Notes under the pieces: generated by a model
Databases searched by the model: none
Told to the model about the DNA's origin: nothing
What the model saw: the letters and a program-made list of their open reading frames with translations, nothing else
Position numbers and translations under genes: made by a program
NCBI RefSeq assembly: GCF_014395785.1
Contig: NZ_CP060713.1
Location: 3,748,501 to 3,812,500 of the forward strand
Source of the DNA: Nocardioides mesophilus
GTDB lineage: Bacteria; Actinomycetota; Actinomycetes; Propionibacteriales; Nocardioidaceae
Direction of reading: 5' to 3'
DNA length: 64,000 nucleotides
Shown here: positions 58,501 through 64,000 of the stretch, one piece after another
How positions within the stretch are numbered: position 1 is the first letter of the stretch
How the letters are laid out: the number at the start of each line of letters is the position of its first letter

Positions 58501-59495
58501 ACCGCGTGGGCGAACCGCGCCTCGGGCCCGGGGGAGAGCAGTAGCCGGAACGGCGCCTCGACGGCGGTCTCGTCATCCGTCGGCCGCCGGCTCAGCGTGC
58601 GACGGGCCCGGATCGCCCCGATGATGCCGGGGACCAGCCCGCGGCCCGGCGCGAACAGCCCGCCCTCCGGGAGCGCGGTGCGGCCGCCGACCGCCGGGGT
58701 GCTGGACGCGAGCAGCGCCCGGGCGCGCCGGACCGAGCGGGCCTGCTCCAGGGCGCCGGCCACGGTGGTGGTGTCCGGCGGCGGGTTCTCACGCAGGAAC
58801 CGCGCCCCGGCCCGTTCGATCACCGGGCCGTCGGCGTGCAGCCGGGCGACGAGCCCGTCGCCGAGGTGCAGGAACGGGGGTTCCCAGACGATCAGTGGCT
58901 TGCGGCCGAGGCTGCCAGTGGTCGGGGCGTCGCCGGGCAGCGCCAGCGGGTGCAGCACCAGCTCCAGGCGACGCATCGCGGCCAGGATCCCGGCGGTGGA
59001 GAACTCGACCGTCTCCCCGTCCGGGACCGCGAACACCAGCCGCGACGGCCGGGCCGGACGGAAGCCGACCGGCGGGGTGGCCCGGCTGCCCGCGGGATCC
59101 GGCGGCCAGGAGTCCGGTGCCGGGCTGCCGCCGGTGCCCGGCTCCGTCGAGGGAACCGTCGACGCGTCCTCGTACGTCGCCTCCTCGAACCCGTGCTGGA
59201 AGGTGTGCTCGACCTTCATCCGGGCGACCTGTCCGGCCCGGGGCCGCACGGCCGCCGGTCCGGAGCCGCCAAACCACAGCTCGCAGCCCGTGAACGTGAC
59301 GCTCAGGGCCACCAGGTCGCGCGGCCGGATCAGGTCGACCCGGATCCGGTCCTCGCTGCCCGCGTCACCCCCGCCACCGGCGCCGTCGGCCGGTCCGGGG
59401 GCGGCCTCTCCCGGTTCGACCCACCGCCACCCGGCGGCGAACCTCAGCGGGTCGACGGCGCGGAGCGCCCGGCGGCGTGGTCGGCGTGGCGGCAT
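55575..59495 (-). CDS. Giant protein B, 1306 residues, unknown family
   Basis: I do not recognise this protein. ATG 59495 follows GGGGA. Residues 1-30 are very basic, with no signal peptide. Residues 40-800 are a mixed beta-rich region with Trp/Tyr-rich phrases (FRLLLSPGPEARFAHAVGP, VELWHSRLAS, YPGYLYPFGHQAALVKV). Residues about 812-940 are helical and coiled-coil-like (RIEQLGLDVQRLAAQAQDAV, KSAHLQQQAQQALAAAHQVA). Residues about 975-1290 consist of repeated amphipathic strands in which every second residue is hydrophobic (GSISAMIGIYIRLEGEKGSL, ELYMELLYEFDTGKMVG, ATITVEVDVLFFSGSVQV), resembling a long beta-sheet or lipid-binding sheet. It is the first gene of a two-gene operon with protein A and is preceded by a perfect palindrome 28 bp upstream. 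Confidence 0.8.
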   Translation of the reverse strand: MPPRRPRRRALRAVDPLRFAAGWRWVEPGEAAPGPADGAGGGGDAGSEDRIRVDLIRPRDLVALSVTFTGCELWFGGSGPAAVRPRAGQVARMKVEHTFQHGFEEATYEDASTVPSTEPGTGGSPAPDSWPPDPAGSRATPPVGFRPARPSRLVFAVPDGETVEFSTAGILAAMRRLELVLHPLALPGDAPTTGSLGRKPLIVWEPPFLHLGDGLVARLHADGPVIERAGARFLRENPPPDTTTVAGALEQARSVRRARALLASSTPAVGGRTALPEGGLFAPGRGLVPGIIGAIRARRTLSRRPTDDETAVEAPFRLLLSPGPEARFAHAVGPVPAGDADAHVELWHSRLASRPTTEGGPPDEHNRRRRIVRALWTRDRDWVGDSWKDAGLDTQPAINPLSHADPRDPAQAVDPPFLGSLDRSDRNMIVRQTAETWRGDSGPIAPVPVGADALWLSSIGAWLDLHGAWTTRPYSEAGMSSLLAWDHVAPMGRDQYVRVVYPGYLYPFGHQAALVKVTERKMKDVTEPVAALYQRMFLVVGERTRTYADRRLPFTRVDVRPLVSPVIERPGNVTGDSQDTFFWPRVGGQRFAFTLDALDHDDRPVRLHTPLVWVSEAFNSAPQRAAVDTAYAADPSRRVDLSGQKVAFVPSGAGPDPTLESAAVWLLGQAGLGESTPRMSAASVVVPAVQQLSRTGPIAISYFEGYVAGGFGSPAAGEVWAAVNVGGGGEPAQQDPTVPLPQLKFGAGAASGSDKAGGFLSPDLPIRGLSRATGPIGDLDGMVAGTFDPQKFLMGALPKLFGLVSLADLVKLLPDDLAQAPSVLTETLGRIEQLGLDVQRLAAQAQDAVVEAEKLVGRAQEKSAHLQQQAQQALAAAHQVAASADDLVEQFITLLTALAGVDLGDVEAAIAPTFTALDALLADVRALAALLPPQAATVLDRLADGLTEIAAAEDLVQDFFNLVNGFDPSSVQQRFRFEWKPQLQPWPQAAPILELGDGGRDNLVLAVEGRVGGDGTADVTASAEIRDISLLLFPGTPLMRVPFDHLFFKAGTTGKPEVDVVLGEIEFLGLLSFVEVIKDLIPLDGFSDPPFLDVSPAGATAGFTLALPSVAIGVFNLSNMSLGADVDVPFLGRTLTVGFNFCTREQPFTLTVMCLGGGGWFLIRVAPDGLDVLELGLEAGAALAVDFGVASGSISAMIGIYIRLEGEKGSLTGYFRLRGEVDVLGLISASIELYMELLYEFDTGKMVGRATITVEVDVLFFSGSVQVSAERRFAGSNGDPSYREILGAEDGTSPAWDEYCLAFAAD

Positions 59496-59522
59496 CTCGA
59501 TCCCCGATGTGTGCAGGGTTCT

Positions 59523-59540
59523 TTACCGTCACGACGGTAA
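59523..59540. promoter_or_regulatory. Perfect 8-2-8 palindrome, probable operator of the giant-protein operon
   Basis: TTACCGTC-AC-GACGGTAA is a perfect inverted repeat of the size and symmetry of TetR-family operators. It lies 28 bp before the ATG of protein B, in the 91-bp gap after the exporter gene stop (59587). The 2-base centre makes a terminator hairpin unlikely. No TetR gene is in the window. Confidence 0.65.
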
Positions 59541-59586
59541 CGATGTCGGGAGCCGCCCGGTATGGCCCCTATGGGCCAACCGCGGG

Positions 59587-61146
59587 TCAGCCGGCCGCCC
59601 CCACCGCCGGCTCGCTCGGCACGTCCTGCTTGCGGGCGTTGATCACGAACAGCGCCACCAGCAGGGCCACCCCGAGTAGCACCGCGCCCCAGAAGAACGC
59701 CACGTGGTAGCCGGAGAGGAACGCGTCCGGCGCCATCGTGCGGGCGTCCTCCGGGCTCCGCACGTTGTCGGCGAGGTAGGCGGTGACCGCGCCGGCGAAC
59801 AGCGTGTTGAGCAGCGCCGTACCCAGCGAGCCGCCGATCTGCTGCGAGGTGTTCAGCACCGCGCTCGCGATGCCGGCGTCGTGCTCGCCGACGTTGACCA
59901 GCGCGGTGCTGGAGGCCGGGATGAACACGCACGCCATGCCGATGCTCATCAACAGCATCGAGGGCAGCACCCAGGCCACGTAGGAGGTGTCGGCCTCGAC
60001 CTGGGTGAGCATCAGCATCCCGGTGACCGCGAGCGCCAGCCCGGGGACCATCAGCGCCTTCGGCCCGACCCGCGGCAGCAGCTGCGCCACCGCGCCGGCG
60101 GTCAGGATGATCCCGACGCTGAACGGCAGGAACGCGAAGCCGGCCCGGAGCGGGCTGTACCCGAGGTTGAGCTGGAAGTAGTAGGTGAGGAACAGGAACA
60201 TCGCGAACAGGCCGGCCCCGACGAACAGGAAGACCAGGTAGGAACCGCCCCGGTTGCGGTCGAGCACCACCCGCAGCGGAAGCATCGGGTTCTTGGCCCG
60301 GCGCTCCCAGGCCACGAACGCGACCAGCAGCACCAGCGCGGCCACCAGCCAGGCGAGCGTCTTCGGGTCGGTCCAGCCCTGCACCGCGGTGTCCTGCGGG
60401 TTGTCGGGGTTCGCCGCCTTGGCCGCCTCGGTGAAGCCGTAGACGAGCGAGAACAGCCCGGTGGTCGCCAGCAGCACGCCGGGGACGTCGTAGCGGGTGT
60501 CGCCGGGAGCCTTGCTCTCGCGCACCAGACGTACGGCGGCCAGCGCGACCAGCATCGCCACCGGGACGTTCACGCCCAGGCACCAGCGCCAGGAGGTGAA
60601 CTCGGTGAGGACGCCACCGACGATCAGGCCGATCGCGGCGCCGCCGCCGGACAGCGCACCGAAGACGCCGAAGGCCTTGGCGCGCTCGCGCGGCTCGGTG
60701 AAGGTCACGGTCAGCAGCGACAGCGCGGCCGGGGCCATCAGCGCCGCGAACGCGCCCTGCAGCGCCCGGGCCGCGAAGAGCAGCTCGGCGGTCGGGGCGA
60801 GGCCGCCGATCGCCGACGCGGCCGCGAAGCCGCCCAGGCCGATCAGGAACGTCCGCTTCCGGCCGGTGTAGTCGGCGATCCGGCCGCCGAGCAGCAGCAG
60901 CGCGCCGAAGGCCAGCGTGTAGGCGGTCACCACCCACTGCCGGTCGGCGTTGCTGATGCCCAGGTCCTGCTGCGCCGACGGCAGGGCGATGTTCACGATG
61001 GAGGCGTCCAGCACGATCATCAGCTGGGCCGCGGCGATCACCGCGAGGGCCCACCACCGCCGGGGATCGACCTCGGGAGCGGTGTCGGCCGGCTGCGTGG
61101 TCCGGGCGGTGGGTGCGGCTGGGGTCGGGGGCACGGCGTCGGACAC
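59587..61146 (-). CDS. DHA2-family (14-TM) drug:H+ antiporter, MFS
   Basis: The 519-residue MFS exporter has 14 hydrophobic segments, the DHA2 (EmrB/QacA) type. Signatures include helix 1 with LMIVLDASIVNIALPSAQQDLG, motif A GGRIADYTGRKRTFLIG, motif C in helix 5 (GGGAAIGLIVGGVLTEFTSWRWCLGVNVP) and the long central loop with RRAKNPMLPLRVVLDRNRG. It exports hydrophobic or cationic compounds using the proton gradient. It sits upstream on the same strand as the giant-protein operon, but the palindrome between them suggests a separate promoter. Substrate unknown. Upstream of its start is a 105-bp gap to ackA with no clear operator. Confidence 0.92.
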   Translation of the reverse strand: MSDAVPPTPAAPTARTTQPADTAPEVDPRRWWALAVIAAAQLMIVLDASIVNIALPSAQQDLGISNADRQWVVTAYTLAFGALLLLGGRIADYTGRKRTFLIGLGGFAAASAIGGLAPTAELLFAARALQGAFAALMAPAALSLLTVTFTEPRERAKAFGVFGALSGGGAAIGLIVGGVLTEFTSWRWCLGVNVPVAMLVALAAVRLVRESKAPGDTRYDVPGVLLATTGLFSLVYGFTEAAKAANPDNPQDTAVQGWTDPKTLAWLVAALVLLVAFVAWERRAKNPMLPLRVVLDRNRGGSYLVFLFVGAGLFAMFLFLTYYFQLNLGYSPLRAGFAFLPFSVGIILTAGAVAQLLPRVGPKALMVPGLALAVTGMLMLTQVEADTSYVAWVLPSMLLMSIGMACVFIPASSTALVNVGEHDAGIASAVLNTSQQIGGSLGTALLNTLFAGAVTAYLADNVRSPEDARTMAPDAFLSGYHVAFFWGAVLLGVALLVALFVINARKQDVPSEPAVGAAG

Positions 61147-61251
61147 GATGTCTCCTCGGTGTGGAACGTCTTCGTGTGAGCGGCCACGCGGCCGTCCGAG
61201 GCGACAACCGGGTCCCCGGCGGGGGTGTTCCCGGATCCGGTGAAGTTTTGC

Positions 61252-62472
61252 CTAACGGCCGGTGTCGTCTGGACCGCCGCCGGCGTCCACGACGGCCAGG
61301 GTCTGCCGGGCGATCTCCCACTCCTCGTTGGTGGGCACCACCAGCACGGCGACCTCGCTGCCCTCGGCCGAGACCACCGTGGGCCGGTCGGGACGGACGT
61401 CGTTGCGCTCGGCGTCGAGGACCACGCCGAGCCGCTCCAGCCCGGACAGCGAGCGGGCCCGCACCTGGGGGGCGTTCTGACCGACCCCGGCGGTGAACAC
61501 CACGGCGTCGACGTGACCGAGCACGGCGTAGTAGGCCCCGACGTACTTGCGGATCCGGTGGCAGTAGACCTCGAAGCCGAGCCGGGCGTCCTCGTCGCCG
61601 TCGGCGCGCAGCTTCTCCAGCGTGCGGAAGTCGTTGTGGCCGGTGAGCCCCTTGAGCCCGGAGGTCTTGTTGAGCGCGTCGTCGATCTCCTCCAGCGACC
61701 AGCCGAGCTGCCGGTGCAGGTGCGCCGGGACGGCCGGGTCCAGGTCGCCCGAGCGGGTGCCCATCACCAGTCCCTCGAGCGGGGTCAGCCCCATCGAGGT
61801 CTCGACCGAGCGACCGCCCTCGATGGCGGTCGCCGAGCAGCCGTTGCCCAGGTGCAGCACGATCAGGTTGACCTCCTCGAGCGGCCGGCCGAGCAGGTCC
61901 GCGGCCGCCCGGGACACGAAGGCGTAGGAGGTGCCGTGGAAGCCGTAGCGCCGGATCTGGTGGTCGTCGCGCCAGCTGCGCGGCACCGCGTAGGTGTAGG
62001 CGTGCTCGGGCAGCGTCTGGTGGAAGGCGGTGTCGAAGATCGCCACCTGCGGCAGGTCGGGGAAGAGCTTGCGGGCCACCCGCAGGCCCTCGAGGTTGGC
62101 CGGGTTGTGCAGCGGGGCGAGGGGCACCAGCTCGGTGACCGCCTCGATCAGCTCGTCGTCGACGCGCGCCGGGGAGGAGAACCGGGCGCCACCGTGGACG
62201 ACCCGGTGGCCGACGGCCCGGATGTCGGCGTCGTGCAGCGACGGGCCGTGCTCGGCGAAGGCGTCCAGCGCGGCGCGCAGCGCCTGCTCGTGGTCGGCGA
62301 CGGGGCGCTCGACCCGGTGCTCGCCGTCGGCGGCGTGGTGGGTGATCACCCCGGTGCCCTCGCCGATCCGCTCGACCAGACCGTCGGCGCGCTTCTCGCC
62401 GGAGTCGGCGTCGACGAGGCTGTACTTCAACGAGGAGGAGCCGGTGTTGATCACCAGCACCAACGCGCTCAC
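61252..62472 (-). CDS. ackA: Acetate kinase
   Basis: Acetate kinase interconverts acetyl phosphate plus ADP and acetate plus ATP. The 406-residue product opens VSALVLVINTGSSSLKYSLV, with the phosphate-binding NTGSSSLK, and contains VVHGGARFSSP, FDTAFHQTLPEHAYTYAVP, RRYGFHGTSY, IVLHLGNGCSATAIEGGRSVETSMG, and LEGLVMGTRSGDLDP, all acetate kinase signatures, with the catalytic Asp in FDTAFH and the GTRSGD site. The GTG start overlaps the pta stop (GTGA), so the two are translated together. A longer reading into pta is a shadow frame. Normal length, intact. Confidence 0.96.
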   Translation of the reverse strand: MSALVLVINTGSSSLKYSLVDADSGEKRADGLVERIGEGTGVITHHAADGEHRVERPVADHEQALRAALDAFAEHGPSLHDADIRAVGHRVVHGGARFSSPARVDDELIEAVTELVPLAPLHNPANLEGLRVARKLFPDLPQVAIFDTAFHQTLPEHAYTYAVPRSWRDDHQIRRYGFHGTSYAFVSRAAADLLGRPLEEVNLIVLHLGNGCSATAIEGGRSVETSMGLTPLEGLVMGTRSGDLDPAVPAHLHRQLGWSLEEIDDALNKTSGLKGLTGHNDFRTLEKLRADGDEDARLGFEVYCHRIRKYVGAYYAVLGHVDAVVFTAGVGQNAPQVRARSLSGLERLGVVLDAERNDVRPDRPTVVSAEGSEVAVLVVPTNEEWEIARQTLAVVDAGGGPDDTGR

Positions 62473-64000
62473 CCGCGACCTCCGGCCGGCTTCTGCGCCT
62501 GGATCGCGGTGATCGCGATCGTGTTCACGATGTCGCGCACGGTCGCGCCGCGGGAGAGGTCGTTGACCGGTTTGCGCAGGCCCTGGAGCACCGGCCCGAT
62601 GGCGACCGCCCCGGCCGAGCGCTGCACGGCCTTGTAGGTGTTGTTCCCGGTGTTCAGGTCCGGGAAGACGAAGACCGTCGCGCGACCGGCCACGTGGGAG
62701 TCGGGCAGCTTCGTCCGGGCGACCGCGCTGTCGATGGCCGCGTCGTACTGGATGGGGCCCTCGACGAGCAGCTGGGGGGCGCGCTCCCGGACCAGGGTGG
62801 TCGCCTTGGAGACCTTCTCCACGTCGGTGCCGGCACCCGAGCTGCCGGTGGAGTAGGACAGCATCGCGATCCGCGGCTCGATCCCGAACCCGGCGGCGGT
62901 CGCGGCCGAGGAGATCGCGATGTCGGCGAGCTGCTCCGCGGACGGGTCGGGGTTGACCGCGCAGTCGCCGTACACCAGCACCTGGTTCTCCAGGCACATG
63001 AAGAACACCGAGGAGACCACCGAGACCCCCGGAGTGGTCTTGACGATCTCGAGGGCCGGCCGGATCGTGTGCGCGGTGGTGTGCACGGCGCCCGACACCA
63101 TCCCGTCGGCGAGGCCCAGCTCGACCATCAGGGTGCCGAAGTAGGAGACGTCTGTGACCACCGAGCGCGCGTCGTCGAGGTCGATCCCCTTGTGCTTGCG
63201 GCGCTCGAAGTACTCCTGCGCGAACCGCTCACGGTGCTCGGCGTCGGTCGGGTCGACCACCCGTGCCTCGGAGATGTCGACGCCGAAGGTGGCGGCCGCG
63301 GCGGTGATCCGGATCGGGTCGCCGAGCAGGGTCAGGTCGGCGAGGCCGCGGCGCAGCACGATGTCGGCGGCGCGCAGGATCCGCTCCTCGTCGCCCTCCG
63401 GCAGCACGATGTGGCGGCGGTCCGCCACCGCCCGGTCGATCAGCTGGTGCTCGAACATCAGCGGCGTCACCGCGTCGGTGCGGGCGACCTCCAGCCGGTC
63501 GAGCAGCGCGTCGCCGTCGACGTGCTCGCTGAACAGCGACATCGCGGTGACCACCTTGCGGGTGGACTCCTTGGTCAGCCGGCCGCGGACCCCGTTGAGC
63601 GCGGTGGTGGTCGCGTGGGTGCCGAGGTCGGTGGCGATGATCGGCATCGTGGCGCCGATGCCCTCGATCAGCCGCACCACCTGGCTGGGCAGGGAGAGGC
63701 CGCCGTTGAGCACGATCCCGGACATCTGCGGGAAGTTGGCGGAGACATGCGCGGTGAGCACGCCGAGGACGACCTCGGGGCGGTCGCCCGGGGTGACGAC
63801 CACCGCGCCCTCGAACAGCCGGTCCAGCACGTTGGGCATCGTCATCGCGGCGACCACGATGCCGGTGGACTCGCGACCGAGCAGGTTGGCGCCGCCGCTG
63901 ACCAGGGTGCCGTCGCAGGCCTTCATCAGGTCGCCGACGGAGGCGGCGCTGAGCAGCGGCTCCTCGGGCAGCGCGTAGGTCAGCACGTCGTCGACGGCGA
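62469..64000 (-). CDS. pta: Phosphate acetyltransferase, N-terminal part outside window
   Basis: About 509 C-terminal residues are visible; the gene runs off the right edge, where the frame stays open. The DRTGG-type regulatory domain is seen in part (ESTGIVVAAMTMPNVLDRLFEGAVVVTPGDRPEVV), followed by the catalytic PTA_PTB domain from about RRHIVLPEGDEERILRAADIVLRRG, with GMVSGAVHTTAHTIRPALEIVKT, DCAVNPDPSAEQLADIAI, MLSYSTGSSGAGTDVEKVSKAT and VFPDLNTGNNTYKAVQRSAGAVAIGPVLQGL. It converts acetyl-CoA and phosphate to acetyl phosphate. Full-length long-form Pta is about 700 residues, so roughly 190 are missing. It forms a pta-ackA operon. Confidence 0.95.
   Translation of the reverse strand, partial: AVDDVLTYALPEEPLLSAASVGDLMKACDGTLVSGGANLLGRESTGIVVAAMTMPNVLDRLFEGAVVVTPGDRPEVVLGVLTAHVSANFPQMSGIVLNGGLSLPSQVVRLIEGIGATMPIIATDLGTHATTTALNGVRGRLTKESTRKVVTAMSLFSEHVDGDALLDRLEVARTDAVTPLMFEHQLIDRAVADRRHIVLPEGDEERILRAADIVLRRGLADLTLLGDPIRITAAAATFGVDISEARVVDPTDAEHRERFAQEYFERRKHKGIDLDDARSVVTDVSYFGTLMVELGLADGMVSGAVHTTAHTIRPALEIVKTTPGVSVVSSVFFMCLENQVLVYGDCAVNPDPSAEQLADIAISSAATAAGFGIEPRIAMLSYSTGSSGAGTDVEKVSKATTLVRERAPQLLVEGPIQYDAAIDSAVARTKLPDSHVAGRATVFVFPDLNTGNNTYKAVQRSAGAVAIGPVLQGLRKPVNDLSRGATVRDIVNTIAITAIQAQKPAGGRG

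Noticed and set aside
61179-61195. CGGCC-ACGC-GGCCG hairpin upstream of the exporter gene
   Set aside because: A 5-bp G/C stem is expected by chance here and its position before a start codon does not fit a terminator.

Overview
The window is high-GC DNA (roughly 70% by eye) with GTG and TTG starts, many 4-bp ATGA/GTGA gene overlaps and no tRNA, rRNA, CRISPR or insertion sequence that I could find. The gene set (actinobacterial RecBCD, a fused OleBC, ScoMcrA-like head domain, HU/H1-like lysine-rich tail protein, DHA2 exporter, Ccr-like reductase) fits a Nocardioides-like actinobacterium. This is chromosome, not an obvious mobile element.

Layout. 1-2.7 kb: an edge-truncated K+ channel with a small membrane partner, a BrkB/YihY membrane protein and a small secreted protein. 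2.7-11.5 kb: recC-recB-recD, overlapping by 4 bp at both junctions. 11.5-17 kb: VOC protein, SGNH hydrolase, a short ScoMcrA-head plus zinc-ribbon protein divergent from a NERD-domain protein, a membrane-anchored FAD oxidase, and a coiled-coil protein with a lysine-rich repeat tail. 17.2-21.9 kb: oleA-oleBC-oleD, the complete gene set for head-to-head long-chain olefin synthesis. 21.9-23.6 kb: a 39-residue zinc ribbon and a two-domain YbjN/TY-chaperone-like protein.

23.7-40.7 kb: a 12-gene leftward operon divergent from an IclR regulator. It encodes an oligopeptide-type ABC importer (lipoprotein, two permeases, fused double ATPase), an enolase-superfamily enzyme, a beta-hydroxyacid-type dehydrogenase, a zinc alcohol dehydrogenase, two aldehyde dehydrogenases, an ADP-forming acyl-CoA synthetase (frameshifted in this sequence), a crotonase and a Ccr-like reductase. 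I read it as uptake, oxidation, CoA activation and beta-oxidation of an unidentified organic acid or alcohol.

40.7-50.8 kb: aminopeptidase N, tandem ABM-fold protein, a 2-oxoacid dehydrogenase E1alpha/E1beta pair with a lone 77-residue lipoyl carrier, a class III aminotransferase, DUF72, a small tautomerase, a 4-copy tandem repeat, an alpha/beta hydrolase fused to a LuxR HTH, and a stand-alone LigD-type 3'-phosphoesterase. 50.9-59.5 kb: two adjacent giant proteins (1540 and 1306 residues) that I cannot assign to a characterised family, preceded by a perfect 8-2-8 palindrome. This is the best candidate for an undescribed system. 59.6-64 kb: DHA2-type exporter, then ackA and the edge-truncated pta.

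All calls come from reading translated motifs and local sequence; no database search was possible.
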